44,720 nucleotides of DNA from Acanthaster planci (taxonomy: Eukaryota; Echinodermata; Asteroidea; Valvatida; Acanthasteridae): the NCBI RefSeq assembly GCF_001949145.1, contig NW_019091486.1, forward strand, positions 1,561,056 through 1,605,775, written 5' to 3'. Both the position numbers and the translations under genes were made by a program. Of this stretch, positions 1-10,239 are shown in pieces. Below the pieces are notes generated by a model, which worked only from the letters and a program-made list of their open reading frames with translations, was not told the origin of the DNA and searched no databases. Positions within the stretch are counted from its first letter, which is position 1. Every line of letters starts with the position of its first letter.

Positions 1-1868
1 GGCTCCCCATGCTCCACTGGGTCCATCCACTCCCTGTCTGGGGATCTGCCCCCTCCGGTCCTGTCCCCCACCTTGGCCACCAGATCACTGCCACCCAAGA
101 AACATAAGAATATGCATTCTTCCTCTTCATCAATTTCTTCAAAAGCCATGAAGAGGCATTGCCCCGAGCAACAAGAGGCCTCACCCACCCCATGCATGAC
201 AGCTTTCCAATCCATTAGTGAGGCTCTGACTTCCATAGCCTGGTGTCCAGAACCCGATCCAATCCCCGTGGATCTGCCTCCTTCAACCAGCTCCGCAGTG
301 ACACAATGAATCTGAACAAGATGTTCACCAGGATTCACGCCAACATGATGGCTACCCACTGGAACAAACGGCAACCCACAGGAGTACCAGTGGCTCTGAT
401 GATGAGACAGTTCTACCTCCGTCCGAGCAGCCAGCTGTGTCTTCAGATGAGGATGAAATTAATTCTTTCAGCGGGCCTTTCTCCTTCCGAGGGCTGCCTC
501 CGCCTCTTTCAGCTTGACATGATTCAAGTCCTCGATCTTCCTCATTTAAATGTCCTGCTGCATGGCTGGAGTCTTCTGGACCAGTATTTCCAGAAATTCC
601 CCTTGACCACTTTTCTGTGAAGGCGTTCAAGTCCCTGACCAAATCCTAGGGATGGCATGCCACTCCTGCTACTACCACTTGCCAACAGAAAAGTTTGACA
701 ACTTCCTATCGGTCCCGGATATACCTGATGCTGTTAAGGATAAAATTACCTCAGGTAAGCCACCTACCAGGGTGATCTGCCACGAGAAAGACAAGGCTCT
801 TCTTAAATCTGCCATGATTAAACTCAATAGGGTTTCACACTTCACGCTACAGTGTGGAGCTTTCCTACTCCTCTCAGAATACCTGGCCCGTGCGTGCTAG
901 GAGAATTCTTCGGTAACTCCAGGCTTTGCAGCCCTCACACTTCGCGGCCTTGACAACATACTGAACTCCACATTCTAACAGTTCAGCCAGATTTTCTGCC
1001 TCGCCACTTCCACCCAGAGATCTAATCTCTTGAGGCAACGCACATCCCTTACGAGGGTGCGAAATCCACACTCCAAGAACTTCTGCTCTTTGGGAAAGAC
1101 CTCTTCTTTAGGAAGTTCCTGGAAACCGAGGCTAGAGCATCAACACTATGAAGAAATTCTCCTTTTAAGAAGCACAGACCCCTGTCTCGCAGCATCCTCA
1201 TCCCAAACCACCGCTTTACCAGGGATATTCTTCTCGCTACTCCTTTCATCCCCAACTGCCACAACTGGGCCAGCATCAAGCCCCATCAGTGATGGCCTAT
1301 ATCAGCCAGAACACATTCCCCTAGAATACATATTCTAACATGGGAAATACTACAGTGGAAAAAGGACCACGTGATCAATCTGCAAGAAATTCGGGGCCTA
1401 ACAATACAGTAGCAAATGCGCTCTCCTGTCACTCGGTCTTTCAATGTCCCAGGGTCCTCACCCTAATGGTGAAAATGATTGCCATCTTCCTTCGCCCAAT
1501 TTGTTATTCTGACATTCAAATATCCATTGTAGGCAGATATGTCTAGATGAGGCTGCAGCTTATACCAGCCTTTACTTACAAGCTTACCAGCCATTCGAGG
1601 TTCTTCATCAATCACAAAAAATCAAGACCCTTCCCTACCAAGGTTCTGACGTAACTAGGTGCGGTTCTCAACCTCCACCAGGGTTCCATCACTCCAACAC
1701 TACACATCCTCAACCTGATGAATAGCCTGGTGGAACTGATCATCTTTGCTGTCTTCCTATTAGGCCCCTGCAGTTCCACCTGCTGGCATTCTTTCGGCCC
1801 AAGTGTGATCTTATCGTCCTCCCAGTTCTCCTAATGGACTACATCTGCCCACATCTTCACTGGTGGCT
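1..1868 (+). mobile_element. DIRS retrotransposon fragment (Gag and RT thumb)
   Basis: Decayed DIRS-type (tyrosine-recombinase) retrotransposon, cut by the window start. Frames around 73-640 give a Ser/Pro-rich Gag N-terminus that includes PDPIPVDLP. 652-900 is a cleaner Gag block (82 codons), and its continuation at about 900-1000 (ENSSVTP, FAALTLRGLDN) matches another copy on the minus strand near 37750. The end of the RT thumb is readable at about 1645-1865, including RPLQFHLLAFFRP and a closing HLHWW, both typical of DIRS RT just before RNase H. Homology stops at about 1868, before RNase H. The RT fingers and palm between Gag and thumb are missing or unreadable. Many stops and frameshifts make this non-functional. 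The family assignment is from motif recognition only. Confidence 0.75.
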
Positions 1869-2250
1869 GATATCACTATGAAATTCGAATTGGTTAAAAT
1901 AGGGTTAAATGTCGTTTCTTGGTTAAAATGTATTCCACCCTGATTTTAACCCCGTTTTAGCCAAAATGTTCATCCCATTTTAACCGTGTTTCAACTGAAC
2001 CCACCACCCTTTGTTATTAAAGCCTTAATCCTCCTGGTCCATCGACAGTCCAAACAAACAGTCATTCATTTTAACTGTGTTTTAACGGTGCAGAGATGGT
2101 GTGCTACAAACCGCAGAATCCCGTTGGATAAATCCACATATTACCTAATAAAGGAGCGGTTTGGGGGGAAATGTCAATCATCTTCCTTTAACGTTCCACA
2201 AGTTGGAATTGGCTTCAATGTATTGACGTGTAGAGGTATTTCTGCACCCG
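1869..2250. repeat. Gene-less stretch with oppositely oriented GGTTAAAAT motifs
   Basis: No gene is seen. GGTTAAAAT-like words occur at about 1893-1930, and their reverse complement ATTTTAACC at about 1940-1985 and again near 2065-2085. This makes a loose inverted arrangement beside the broken end of the DIRS fragment. It may be the terminus of a degraded DNA transposon. No clear boundary or target duplication was found. Confidence 0.35.
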
Positions 2251-2353
2251 TTTACACGATAAATTCACTGATTTTTGGCAAACTGTTTTCTGCGTGCACA
2301 AAATAAATCGCGCTAGTGCTAAAATACAAGATGGCGGTGCCCATGGTCTGATG

Positions 2354-2806
2354 TTAACCGTTCTTCACGAGCGCTCCCCAAGGCAGTTTTGTACCGCCGG
2401 CCCATAAGACCCAACAAATTGACAAGAACCTGGCAATCCAAACCATACCGAATCTGCGGGAGAATCTGGAATAATTCATCCCAGTTTTGAGGACGAACTT
2501 CCTTGTTCCACGATTTCTCCAGCGGACAGCGTCACAGCTAACAGGCTGCACGCGTGGTACGCCTGTAGCTCCCCGCCCACCTATGTGCTGAATCGCTGGG
2601 CATATCATGTCATGGGTGTACACAGTTGACTGCCGCGTGATGCATGATATCGAAGGCAAGAGTTTCTGCACATGCACGGGCTGGATTGGTAAAAAGGTGC
2701 ACAGGGGTAGACGCGGACATGAACTGATATTGCGGTAGGTGGCGATCACCTCGACAGGCTTGTTCTGGCCAGTCGTCAGTATATTTTTAGTCGAGGAATT
2801 ACTCAT
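2354..2806 (-). CDS. Unrecognised 150-codon open frame
   Basis: An ATG-started minus-strand frame of 150 codons, beginning MSNSSTKNILTTGQ. It is one of the longest open frames in the window that is not explained by a known transposon domain, and it lies in locally GC-richer DNA. I recognise no domain, signal peptide or membrane segment. The C-terminal third is rich in Arg, Trp and Gly and looks low in quality. It lies inside the repeat unit bounded by the 30-bp direct repeats, so it may be a repeat-borne or chance frame rather than a host exon. No convincing splice donor or poly(A) signal was identified. Confidence 0.2.
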   Translation of the reverse strand: MSNSSTKNILTTGQNKPVEVIATYRNISSCPRLPLCTFLPIQPVHVQKLLPSISCITRQSTVYTHDMICPAIQHIGGRGATGVPRVQPVSCDAVRWRNRGTRKFVLKTGMNYSRFSRRFGMVWIARFLSICWVLWAGGTKLPWGALVKNG

Positions 2807-3009
2807 TTTCACTTTCTTCAAATTAAACCTCACATTACACTTTTTGATCTACCGTCTATGCCGAATTCCGGGTAAGAAATGTCTCAATTCCCCATCTCCA
2901 AGCTTAGAACATTCTTTTTCATTATCGTCGCAGCCAATAGCAAGAATGAAAAAGACGTCACATTCAAATTGGGGCCGTACCTCTACGCGAATGGCCCAAA
3001 ATATATTTT

Positions 3010-3225
3010 CCCCTGGAGTTGCCGTCGATCGAGCGCGAGTCTGACTGCGATCAGCATCCAACCAAAATTCATTTTGAATGTCCATTTCTAACTTCATTGG
3101 CTAAGTATGGAACGTAAGGGTGTGCATCTTGGAGCTTTGCATGCATAATATTTTTGTGAATATACATAAGCACAGATGTAGTGAGACTTTAGCATTGTAA
3201 TAAGCCGGCTGAAATGCCATACCTA
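3010..3225 (-). repeat. Dispersed repeat, copy 1 (inverted relative to 35366-35590)
   Basis: The reverse complement of this segment aligns with 35366-35590. Shared blocks in the same order are GGTATGGCATTTCAGC, TTCTCACTACATC, GTTCCATA, TTGGATGCTGATCGCAG and GGCAACTCC. The copies differ by small indels. No coding content is evident. Confidence 0.6.
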
Positions 3226-3278
3226 CATGTATGCATGTACATTGTAACTTTACACGATAAATTCACTGATTTTTGACA

Positions 3279-4083
3279 TGTAAAGCAATGAATTGATTAA
3301 AAAAAAATGATGCCTGTGTCTGGAGTAGTTGATTTTGAATTCTCACCATCATGTGATGCAGGGCCATCTAGATTTATTGTACATGTACATGTATGTAATA
3401 CGTGTACATGTACAAGTCTTCGTCTTCTTCTTTTTCTTAACATTTCTTGCAATTGCATTCATTTCATTTGCTATCCATGCTATGTCATATCAGAGCTGAA
3501 CATCTGAACCTAGCAGTGTGGGTCGGTTCAATTCGAAAGTGCCATGTTAGATGATTTTAGGTTAGGTTCGGTGGCTCGGCTGACGTAAGAGCTTGTAGCA
3601 AAAATATTCACGATACGCAGAAGATCGGGCACATTTATACACAAGCTTGCATGTTGCATTCCATCCGCAGATCTGCCGGTTCTTAAAGGGCTCGATTGTT
3701 CAGTGGGATTTGCAATGTGTTAAACAAAATGTCTCTATCCTGAAATACACATGGGCTGCATGACGCCTGAAAACTAATACATTCAAGTATAGGATAGGCC
3801 TACGAAGTGCGGAGTCCAGGTGCAAAGAACTCACTTGTTTCAATCAGTAGCGATTAAAAGCTATTTAGTATACCGTTAGGNTTTTAACCGAGCAGAAATT
3901 CATAGTGTATGGAACCATTTGGATTGCAGCCTCTTCTTCCCAAGCTGGATCCGCTGGTGATGATTACTTCCGATGTGTCCCATTTGGATGGGGTGCTTTC
4001 CTTCCTTGATCTTCCAGGTCTCAGGGACAGGTGTGCTTGAGTTATTGGGAAGTTATATCAAAATTCTGGAGTATCCTGTGTTC
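3279..4083. other. No gene seen; ACATGT-rich palindromic patch
   Basis: About 800 bases without a recognisable gene. A patch at about 3378-3416 is a run of overlapping ACATGTAC/GTACATGT palindromes. There is one unresolved base at 3881. The stretch just before 4084 abuts the left terminal repeat of the next DIRS element. Confidence 0.5.
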
Positions 4084-4236
4084 TCATACCCCTGCCCAGC
4101 CTTACATATGCAAATTTCTCATGTGCCTGTTGCAAGTTGCTGAAAAGACTTGATTATGTATTCTGTCCCTTGACCCTCCACAATGCACTACAATCCTTCC
4201 GCCAAGTTCTCCTTTTCTCAGCGCCCATCGTTTACG
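4084..4236 (+). repeat. Left inverted terminal repeat of the DIRS element
   Basis: About 150 bases complementary to 7481-7642 with scattered mismatches. It ends at the shared CCATCG block. The outermost bases TACCCCTGCCCAGCC are the part represented again in the internal complementary region. Confidence 0.8.
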
Positions 4237-4859
4237 GACGTGTCTTTTATGGCATTTTTGGGGTTTCGAGTTCCATACCTTTCTCGTTTGTGAATTGACT
4301 TGATTTCTGTTTACGAATAAAGAGTGATTTCTTATCTATTGGTTAGAATGCTTATTCTCGTATTTTGTATATTTTGTTGTTCTTTTCTGCCCCTTTTTGC
4401 TGTGCATTATCTACAGGTTTTGGTGTGGCCTACCGTAGTGTGTTGTGTGTAGCCGTTGAACAATGGCTGCGCAGCCCTTTGTTCTCTATGTGGTGCGTGC
4501 ATTGGAATAATAATGGCCTAATGCTATATGGGTCTGGCCGTGGAGCGGGGCTTGGCAGGCTGCCCACTCCTTTGTGGTGCGGTTTGCATTATCTGATTAA
4601 TAGCCTTGACGAGGAGAGACCCAGTGGAGTGAATAGGCCAGGGTTGAGCATGCTATGCGGCAACAGTACCCTGATCACTGATGACCACTACCGGAATTGA
4701 TCAGGCAGAGTGAGCGGTACTGTAACAATGCCCTTGATCACTGATGACTGCTCCGTACACCTACCGACAGGGCTGAGCGTGCTATGCCACAACGCTACCC
4801 TATATCACAATGACCAAAGAATGATGAGCGGTTCCCTCTCTATGCTGCGGGTACCGGGC

Positions 4860-5715
4860 ATTGCTCCATACCGCATCCCCAGGCCACTCTACTGACCGAT
4901 GGCCTCATGGGGCGGCGGTCCGCCATCTGCCCCGGGTCCCTTACCGGCCTCTGCTCAGTGGGCGGCACCCCCTCAGAAGCCGAGCCAGTCAACTCCCTCC
5001 AACCGGGCAACGGGCTCCACAGCGGGTTCGCCATGTTCCACCGCTTCTGCCATGGGCGAGTGCTGCAATTCAGCACGGCACTCACCTCCCATTGCATCAG
5101 ACGATGCTGCCCCCTTTGGACTGCCATGCCGCCGGAGCTTTCGTCTGCCATATCCCATCCACAGCTCCTGTCTGTTGATGGATTCTGGTCATGAGGCCAC
5201 CAATCCCGACCTGGGATGCTCCTCGCAGGATACAACCGACCATTTGGGGGACCCCTGCCCGGCTGTTCCTCCAACCGTCCCAGCCTTCAGCTCCCCCCTT
5301 ACTGGTAAAGAAGGCTAAGAAGAAATGCCACTCTGATCTCGATTCAACCTCATGGAGGCATTCACCTCTCTCTCCCGCAAGATAGACTATAAGCTTCAGT
5401 CTGTGGTGACGGCACACAACCTGGACCCCCTCCCGGCCGTCCCTCCTCCCTTGCAAGGGGCGTTCTTGGAAGCCGAAGTGATTTCTGTCATCCAGCCAGA
5501 ACCCCCTCCCCAATGGGACCCAGCTCTGGATCATTTCTGGGATCGTGGTGACTCTCTCCACTCCGAACACGGTTTTACTCGCACCTCCGTGGGCCTTAAA
5601 CCTCTCTCTTCCGAGAATGACAACATTGACTCTATTGCTGGCCTGACCCAACCCGAGGGCCGCCTCTGCCTTCTTTAGCGTGACATGATCCACGTTCTCG
5701 GCTCCAGTCATCAGA
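4860..5715 (+). pseudogene. DIRS Gag remnant (Pro/Ser-rich)
   Basis: Three overlapping frames (from about 4899, 5191 and 5352) together give a proline-, serine- and alanine-rich Gag. A basic patch KKAKKK near 5308 corresponds to PPKKHKN in the fragment at the window start. The tail at about 5655-5715 (GAGGGCCGCCTCTGCC followed by a TGACATGATCCACGTTCTCG block) aligns at nucleotide level with about 486-540 of the first fragment. This shows the two are the same DIRS lineage. Frameshifts near 5270 and 5350 break it. Confidence 0.6.
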
Positions 5716-5744
5716 CCCTACACCTGCAGAGCAAGCACATATCT

Positions 5745-6260
5745 GTGTGTTAGAATTCAAAGTGGTGTTCAACGCTGTTCGTCACTTCCGACAGCACTTA
5801 GTAGGCTGTTTCACTCGAGTCCAGAGGGATGCCTCGTCGACAGTGGCGTACATCAAATGTCAGGGTGGCACTCGCCTTCCTCAACTCATGCGCCCTTGCG
5901 TGGCAGCTCTTCATGTCGATGATCGATCAGGGATCAGTCTTCAAGCTGCGCACATAGCAGAAACCAGCAACTGCACAGCAGACACACTTTCTTGGATGCT
6001 GTCCAGAGTGGACTCTTTATCCAAGTGTTGTCAGCCAGATTTTCACAGAGATTGGGCGTCCTCAATTCGACTTCTTTGCTATCACCGACAATGCCTACCT
6101 CCCAATGACCTGCTTCAGGTTCCCTCACCCACGGGTGTGGGCAACAGATGCCCTACAGATCGACTAGTCGGGCCCTCTGGCATACGTCTTCCGTCCAACC
6201 TCCTTCATCCCGTGGGTCCTGTCCAAGATAGAATGGAGCCATGTCGGATCCTCCTTGTCT
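5745..6260 (+). pseudogene. DIRS RNase H domain remnant
   Basis: The frame from 5747 reads LEFKVVFNAVRHFRQHLVG, the characteristic helix of DIRS RNase H, followed by a YIKCQGGTRLPQLMR block and an ISLQAAHIAE...TADTLS block that are also typical of the family. After about 6000 the homology moves to other frames with the DLFAITDNAYLP and IPWVLSKIEW blocks seen downstream of RNase H in these elements. At least one frameshift and several substitutions are present, so no activity is expected. Confidence 0.8.
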
Positions 6261-7029
6261 CCCTGCTCTGACCTTACCAACTGTGGTTTCAAAGATGAAA
6301 GAGACTCCTGGTATGATGGCTGCTGGTCCATCCGGTCAGAGAGGACCTCCTCTGTCAGCCCAAGTCAGAGATCCTTCACCCACCACCGAAGAGTCTTCAC
6401 TTAATGTGCTGGACAAAGGCTTTTTTATGTATCTGTTTTCACTCGGGCCTCTAGTTTACCGCCATCCGCAACTACTATTAAGCTTTTCCACCTCAACGAG
6501 TTCCCACTACACTCAATCCTCCCAACAAGTACTTAAGGCCACACTCAAGAGTTCGGCACTCTTTCTCCTGAAGACGGACAGAGCACGCTGTCCGAAATGT
6601 CGAGTGAACCCCGGTTCTTCTCAGAACCACACACACTCACAAAAGAGAAATATATCAACATTGTGTCACCGCAAAATTGTCCATAGTTAGTACTTCCACC
6701 ATGCATAGCCTCAAGTCTCATCTGTTCACTCATGCTTCAGCGATGGCTTGACTCTTTCCGACAATGCTGCTATCCTATTTCTCCTTCAAGAGATGTTTGT
6801 TGGGCATACGCTTACCTTCTGGTCTCCCGACATATTCGTTCCTGACATAGCCTCACTTTTGGGAGACGACTCTGACAAGAGATCATGTCCGGTTCGGATT
6901 CTCAAGTGATATCTTGTTAGGGCCGAGCATCGCCGAGAATCTAATTCCCGGCTCTTCATCACCACAATGAAACCCTTTCCACCTATGGATGGTCTTGGCC
7001 ATTATCTTCAAACGCTGATGCTGGCCAGC

Positions 7030-7270
7030 ACAACATGATGACGTTCCAGCCATGTCTGCATCCTGGTCGTACTTCAGAGAAGTTCCTCTAGGTCAAATCT
7101 GCCAGGCTGCTTGCTAGAAATCTCCCTTCACCGAGTGTTACCTGAAATATGTTCTGCAGAGTGAAACAGCCCATTACACAGTGACCTTGTGCTCGGCAGT
7201 CCGGACAATGTTCAGCCCTGTTCCAGGACAGACGGCGGATTTTCAACCTAGGAGTTTCCTCTGGTGAGTG
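7030..7270 (+). pseudogene. Tyrosine recombinase C-terminus, DIRS
   Basis: The translation contains HDDVPAMSASWSYF and VPLGQICQAA, followed by a block ending YVLQSETAHYTV. These match the C-terminal catalytic block of DIRS recombinases, where the usual form is HDVRALSASW with a conserved alanine/cysteine helix. The second DIRS copy at 24733-24890 has the same block. Earlier recombinase sequence (about 6400-7000) is too decayed to read with confidence. Confidence 0.65.
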
Positions 7271-7350
7271 CTCGCTCTGGTGACGCCCGCCTTATGTTAC
7301 GATTAGTAACTACACTCCTGTCACCGACCCACCTCCAGGTTACGGTGCCA

Positions 7351-7450
7351 CTCTGCATATGTAGGCTGGGCAGGGGTATGTGAACACTGGAGACTCCTCC
7401 CCTACATTAGTGTGGGTCGAGTCTCCTAGTGATACTTACCCCTGTCCAGC
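7351..7450 (+). repeat. Internal complementary region of the DIRS element
   Basis: Two short blocks match the two extreme ends of the element in complementary form. GTAGGCTGGGCAGGGGTATG at about 7361-7380 complements the left end at 4085-4103. The AGTGATACTTACCCCTG block at about 7428-7444 complements the right end at about 7628-7643. In the DIRS replication model this region templates circular-junction formation. Confidence 0.75.
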
Positions 7451-7480
7451 TGCTCCCGCCCATCCTTCCCCACTTTGGCT

Positions 7481-7642
7481 CCGATGGTTTTCACCGCTTC
7501 TAAAAGAAGGACGAACATGGCATCGGAATTGCAGTGCATTGTGGAGGGTCAAGGGGCAGAATGCATAATCAAGTCTTTCCAGCAAATTGTAATTGGCACG
7601 TGGGAAATTTGCTTATGTAGGCTGGGCAGGGGTAAGTATCAC
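7481..7642 (+). repeat. Right inverted terminal repeat of the DIRS element
   Basis: Reverse complement of 4084-4236. It ends with GGCTGGGCAGGGGTAAGTAT. The sequence just outside, including AAGTGGGGGAGGAA at about 7664, has counterparts at the end of the DIRS copy near 25115, so the true edge may lie slightly further right. Confidence 0.8.
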
Positions 7643-7734
7643 TAAGAGATCGAACCCACACTTAAGTGGGGGAGGAAATTCAGGCAGCCTTCAATGTAAA
7701 ACATCACTTCTACACAATTGTTAAGGCTAACGTA

Positions 7735-8093
7735 TTCTGACTCAATCAGTGATCATATACATAAATCACCAAGGAGGCACGCACTCACCACGCCTCAGCC
7801 TCTTGACAAGACAAACGTTCCCATGGGTTATGGACTCGGGCATCGACCTGAAAGCAACCCACATCCTGGGAGCCAGCAACTCCATTACAGACGTTCCCCC
7901 TTGGAGAAGGATCCAGCCGATGGAGTTGTGTCTGCATCACAGCGTGGCCGAGTCAGTCTTCAAGGTACTCAACAATCCACATGTTGACCTCTTCCATCAG
8001 TAGAAAATGCTAAGCTGCTAGTGTTCTGCACCAGGTTTTCTCAACCACAGGCCTGGTTGAGAGATGCTGGCTGCATCAGCTGGGAGGGGTACT
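7735..8093 (+). pseudogene. Second DIRS fragment: RNase H, interrupted by a MITE
   Basis: The frame at 7749-8000 reads IIYINHQGGTHSPRLS, then a block with the HILGASNSITD motif, then HHSVAESVFKVLNNPHVDLF. These are RNase H and post-RNase H blocks of a DIRS-type element of a different subfamily from the 4084-7642 element. In another frame, about 8028-8093 continues with QPQAWLRDAG...SWEGY, which breaks off at the MITE inserted at 8094 and resumes at 8629. No start or end of the parent element is seen. Confidence 0.7.
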
Positions 8094-8632
8094 TTAACCA
8101 CTTCCTGCCAGGAACTCCGGAATCGGAGATGGTTTAGGAAACAGGGCCCTGTAACAAAAGACCAGGCTGCTGGGCATTACTGACATTTTTCACTCTCAAA
8201 AGTGGTGATAATCCAGCCTTGTTTTGAAACCATATACCAGGGTTTGGGGCATTGAGAGCGAGCGGATTACCACTGCGGACAAAAGCGCTCCACCACCGCA
8301 GCAATGAGCCACACAGCACCGCTGCATGTTAATCTGGCCCTATTGAAAAGAGGTCAGCACTGCACTGAGCCAGGTTCATGAACAAAAAACAGTTATACAA
8401 CACCACACAATCTGGGCTCTGTTTACAAGGCTGCAGGTCTGGCTAAAATACTCCGGCGTCAATGGAGGTCATCTGTCAACTTAGAGTAGTGCCTAAAGAT
8501 TGCTTCGTGCGGCTATAAACCACCGTTAAATGAAATGATGAATTTTTGAAGGATTTCGAAAACAGAAAAAATGATAGTCATGCCGGCCCAGCATCATTAA
8601 CATTGCAAATTGCCCCGGCACGAAGTGGTTAA
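8094..8632. mobile_element. piggyBac-type MITE, copy A (TTAA target sites)
   Basis: Non-autonomous element flanked by TTAA at 8094-8097 and 8629-8632. Terminal inverted repeats begin CCACTTCCTGCC and end GGCACGAAGTGG. The body of 531 bp has no transposase. It lies inside a DIRS reading frame: taking it out with one TTAA gives back an open frame across the junction, which fixes the boundaries and the insertion polarity. Four other copies are in the window (13015, 13836, 16933 and 35753). TTAA duplication is the hallmark of the piggyBac superfamily. Confidence 0.85.
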
Positions 8633-9300
8633 CCTATTCGCTTTCTCCGTTTTACCCCTAATCCCAGCAGTTTTGTCAAGATGGAGGACTACCATAGTCT
8701 TCTTATTGTACCCTTCTGGCCTCTCTAGCTGTGGTGCCGTGACTGACCAGGCTGTTGGTTTAAGTTTACACTAGCAGAAAACTACTTTTTACATCGTGGT
8801 GCTAAGGACAAGGTGTGGTCCCAACCGAGGCACCTATAACTGCAGTAGCCAAATTTTCTTGTACCTATTTAAACTCAAGACTGCAGTTCGTAGCCATGTG
8901 CAACTCCATTCTGCCGTCACAGCTATTTGCAGTATTTTCCCTGATGGCTCTACTCTCTCAGACAACTCAGCCACCTCCTACATGGCATGTTCATTAAGCA
9001 TCCCCCCTTGGGACCTGTTCCATGTCCTTGAGTTCCCAGCAGGTCATCCCTCCAAGTCTCTCATTGAGACCTCATTATTACACACTTCGGTGAAGCTGGT
9101 GTTTTAACTCACAGTAACCACTTCATGTTGAGGCAGTGAATTGCAGATGTTATCCATCACAGATGGCCTCATCTGATGGGAGCCTTACAGCTTGCAATTC
9201 ATCCCAACCCTGGGCCTCTGCAAGTTGATCATTCCAGATGACGATGATTCCATCCAAGCCTTGATGGAGGAGGGACATGTGGAGATGTGATGTGTGTAGA
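8633..9300 (+). pseudogene. Second DIRS fragment continues: tyrosine recombinase
   Basis: Immediately after the MITE the frame continues with FAFSVLPLIPAVLSRW, the block that follows RNase H in DIRS elements. The frame at 8796-9107 contains QLHSAVTAICSIFPDGS, then PPWDLFHVLEF, then a SLLHTSVKLVF block. These are the N-terminal part of the recombinase catalytic domain. A faint TSC-GSELQ block near 9120-9150 may be the next motif. The recombinase is truncated before its catalytic C-terminus. Confidence 0.6.
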
Positions 9301-9330
9301 GGGAGGCCATTTGAAATGGTGGAGTCAAGT

Positions 9331-9770
9331 AGGAACTTAGTCTTGTTTGCAAGATGTTCCTGTTGTTTTATGAACAATAGGAACCATGAATAAAAGGACC
9401 CATCGCGGTCAGAGTGCCCCTTCAACAAACTACGCTCTGCTCATGTCACAAGTACACACGAACCGATCACACAACACAAACCGCTCTCACCCACAAACCG
9501 CTATCACCCACACGGTTCGTGGGTGAGAGCGGTTCATGGGTGATAGCGATTTGTGGGTGAGAGCGCCCTGTGTGTGAGAACGGTTTGTATGATACAGTCT
9601 GTATGTGTAAATGTACATATACAGTTAGTTGTACTGTCAGTACGTGTGTGACGTGGATGAGAGTGGAGCGTGGTTTATTGAAGGGGCCCTCTGATGGCGA
9701 TAGGTCGTATTATTCATGGTTCGCGAATAAAACAACAGGAAGGTCTTGTAAACAAGACTAATAGGAACTG
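9331..9770. repeat. Large palindrome with minisatellite core
   Basis: The left arm (about 9331-9475) is the reverse complement of the outer right arm (about 9645-9770). Shared blocks include AAGACTAA, AACAACAGGAA, ATTATTCATGGTTC-type sequence and TTGAAGGGG-CCTCTGA. The centre (about 9478-9595) is built from roughly 20-bp units of the type GGGTGAGAGCGGTT, two in one orientation then three to four in the other. An extra block of about 58 bp (9588-9645) is present only in the right arm. AATAAA-like words in the arms leave open an origin from two head-to-head LTRs. Confidence 0.7.
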
Positions 9771-10239
9771 AATGATCAACTCACAGAATTTCTACAGCCT
9801 CCATGGATAAAAGCCATCAAGAAGTCACTTTTAAAGCCATTATCATGTATAGCCTATCTTCAAGTATGTGTAAGCTTTAATTTGTGTTAAATAATTATTA
9901 GCATTGTGGATGAATAAGGTTGCGCCTGATATTGAATTTAAATTTGGATCGAAGTTGTCGCATGGAGTTCACTGACTTAAACTTGTCGACAGCCAATTGA
10001 ATTTGATCCTTGATAAGTGGGGTAGGAGATTTTACTGGAGTGCTACATAAATTTCATGCAAACCATAATTAACTGAGTGGTATAATTTCATTTTATACCA
10101 TATTGACTCTTGGATAGAGTCAGATATGTGTAAGTTATTTTACACTTATTTACGTGACTTAACTTTTGTAAAGTATTATTGTAAACAGAAATTATAGAAG
10201 AATTTGTGGACTTCATTTTATTTGCCGTGGTCATTGAAC
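9771..10239. other. No gene seen; AT-rich
   Basis: About 470 bases of AT-rich sequence with no open frame, structural RNA or clear repeat. It lies between the palindrome and the minus-strand gag remnant and could be the decayed downstream part of that retroelement. Confidence 0.4.

Larger units (their letters stand above)
2251..3278. repeat. About 1-kb unit bounded by a 30-bp direct repeat
   Basis: The 30-base word starting TTTACACGATAAATTCACTG occurs at 2251-2280 and again at 3249-3278 with one difference. Between them, the segment at about 3010-3225 reappears in reverse orientation at about 35366-35590, so at least part of this unit is dispersed in the genome. The unit also holds a YY1-like AAGATGGCGG at about 2329 and a minus-strand open frame at 2354-2806. 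It could be an old repeat with short terminal direct repeats, or a duplication. Confidence 0.5.
4084..7642 (+). mobile_element. DIRS retrotransposon with ITRs and internal complementary region, RT deleted
   Basis: This element has DIRS architecture. The left inverted repeat (about 4084-4236) is the reverse complement of the right one (about 7481-7642). Both carry TACCCCTGCCCAGCC at the outer edge, and an internal stretch reads GACCCTCCACAATGCACT. At about 7351-7450 lies an internal complementary region: GGCTGGGCAGGGGTATG pairs with the left end and AGTGATACTTACCCCTG pairs with the right end. Gag-like frames run through about 4860-5700, RNase H through about 5745-6000, and its continuation to about 6250. 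The tyrosine recombinase C-terminus is readable at about 7030-7270. Gag joins almost directly to RNase H near 5740, so the RT is missing. Stops and frameshifts make it dead. Confidence 0.85.

Noticed and set aside
2329-2339. AAGATGGCGG as a YY1-driven promoter of a host gene
   Set aside because: A single motif; the downstream frame is only six codons and the stretch lies in a repeat.
4600-4830. Repeated GATCACTGATGAC words as a tandem or CRISPR-like array
   Set aside because: Only two or three loose occurrences with irregular spacing, inside a DIRS leader; the DNA is eukaryotic.
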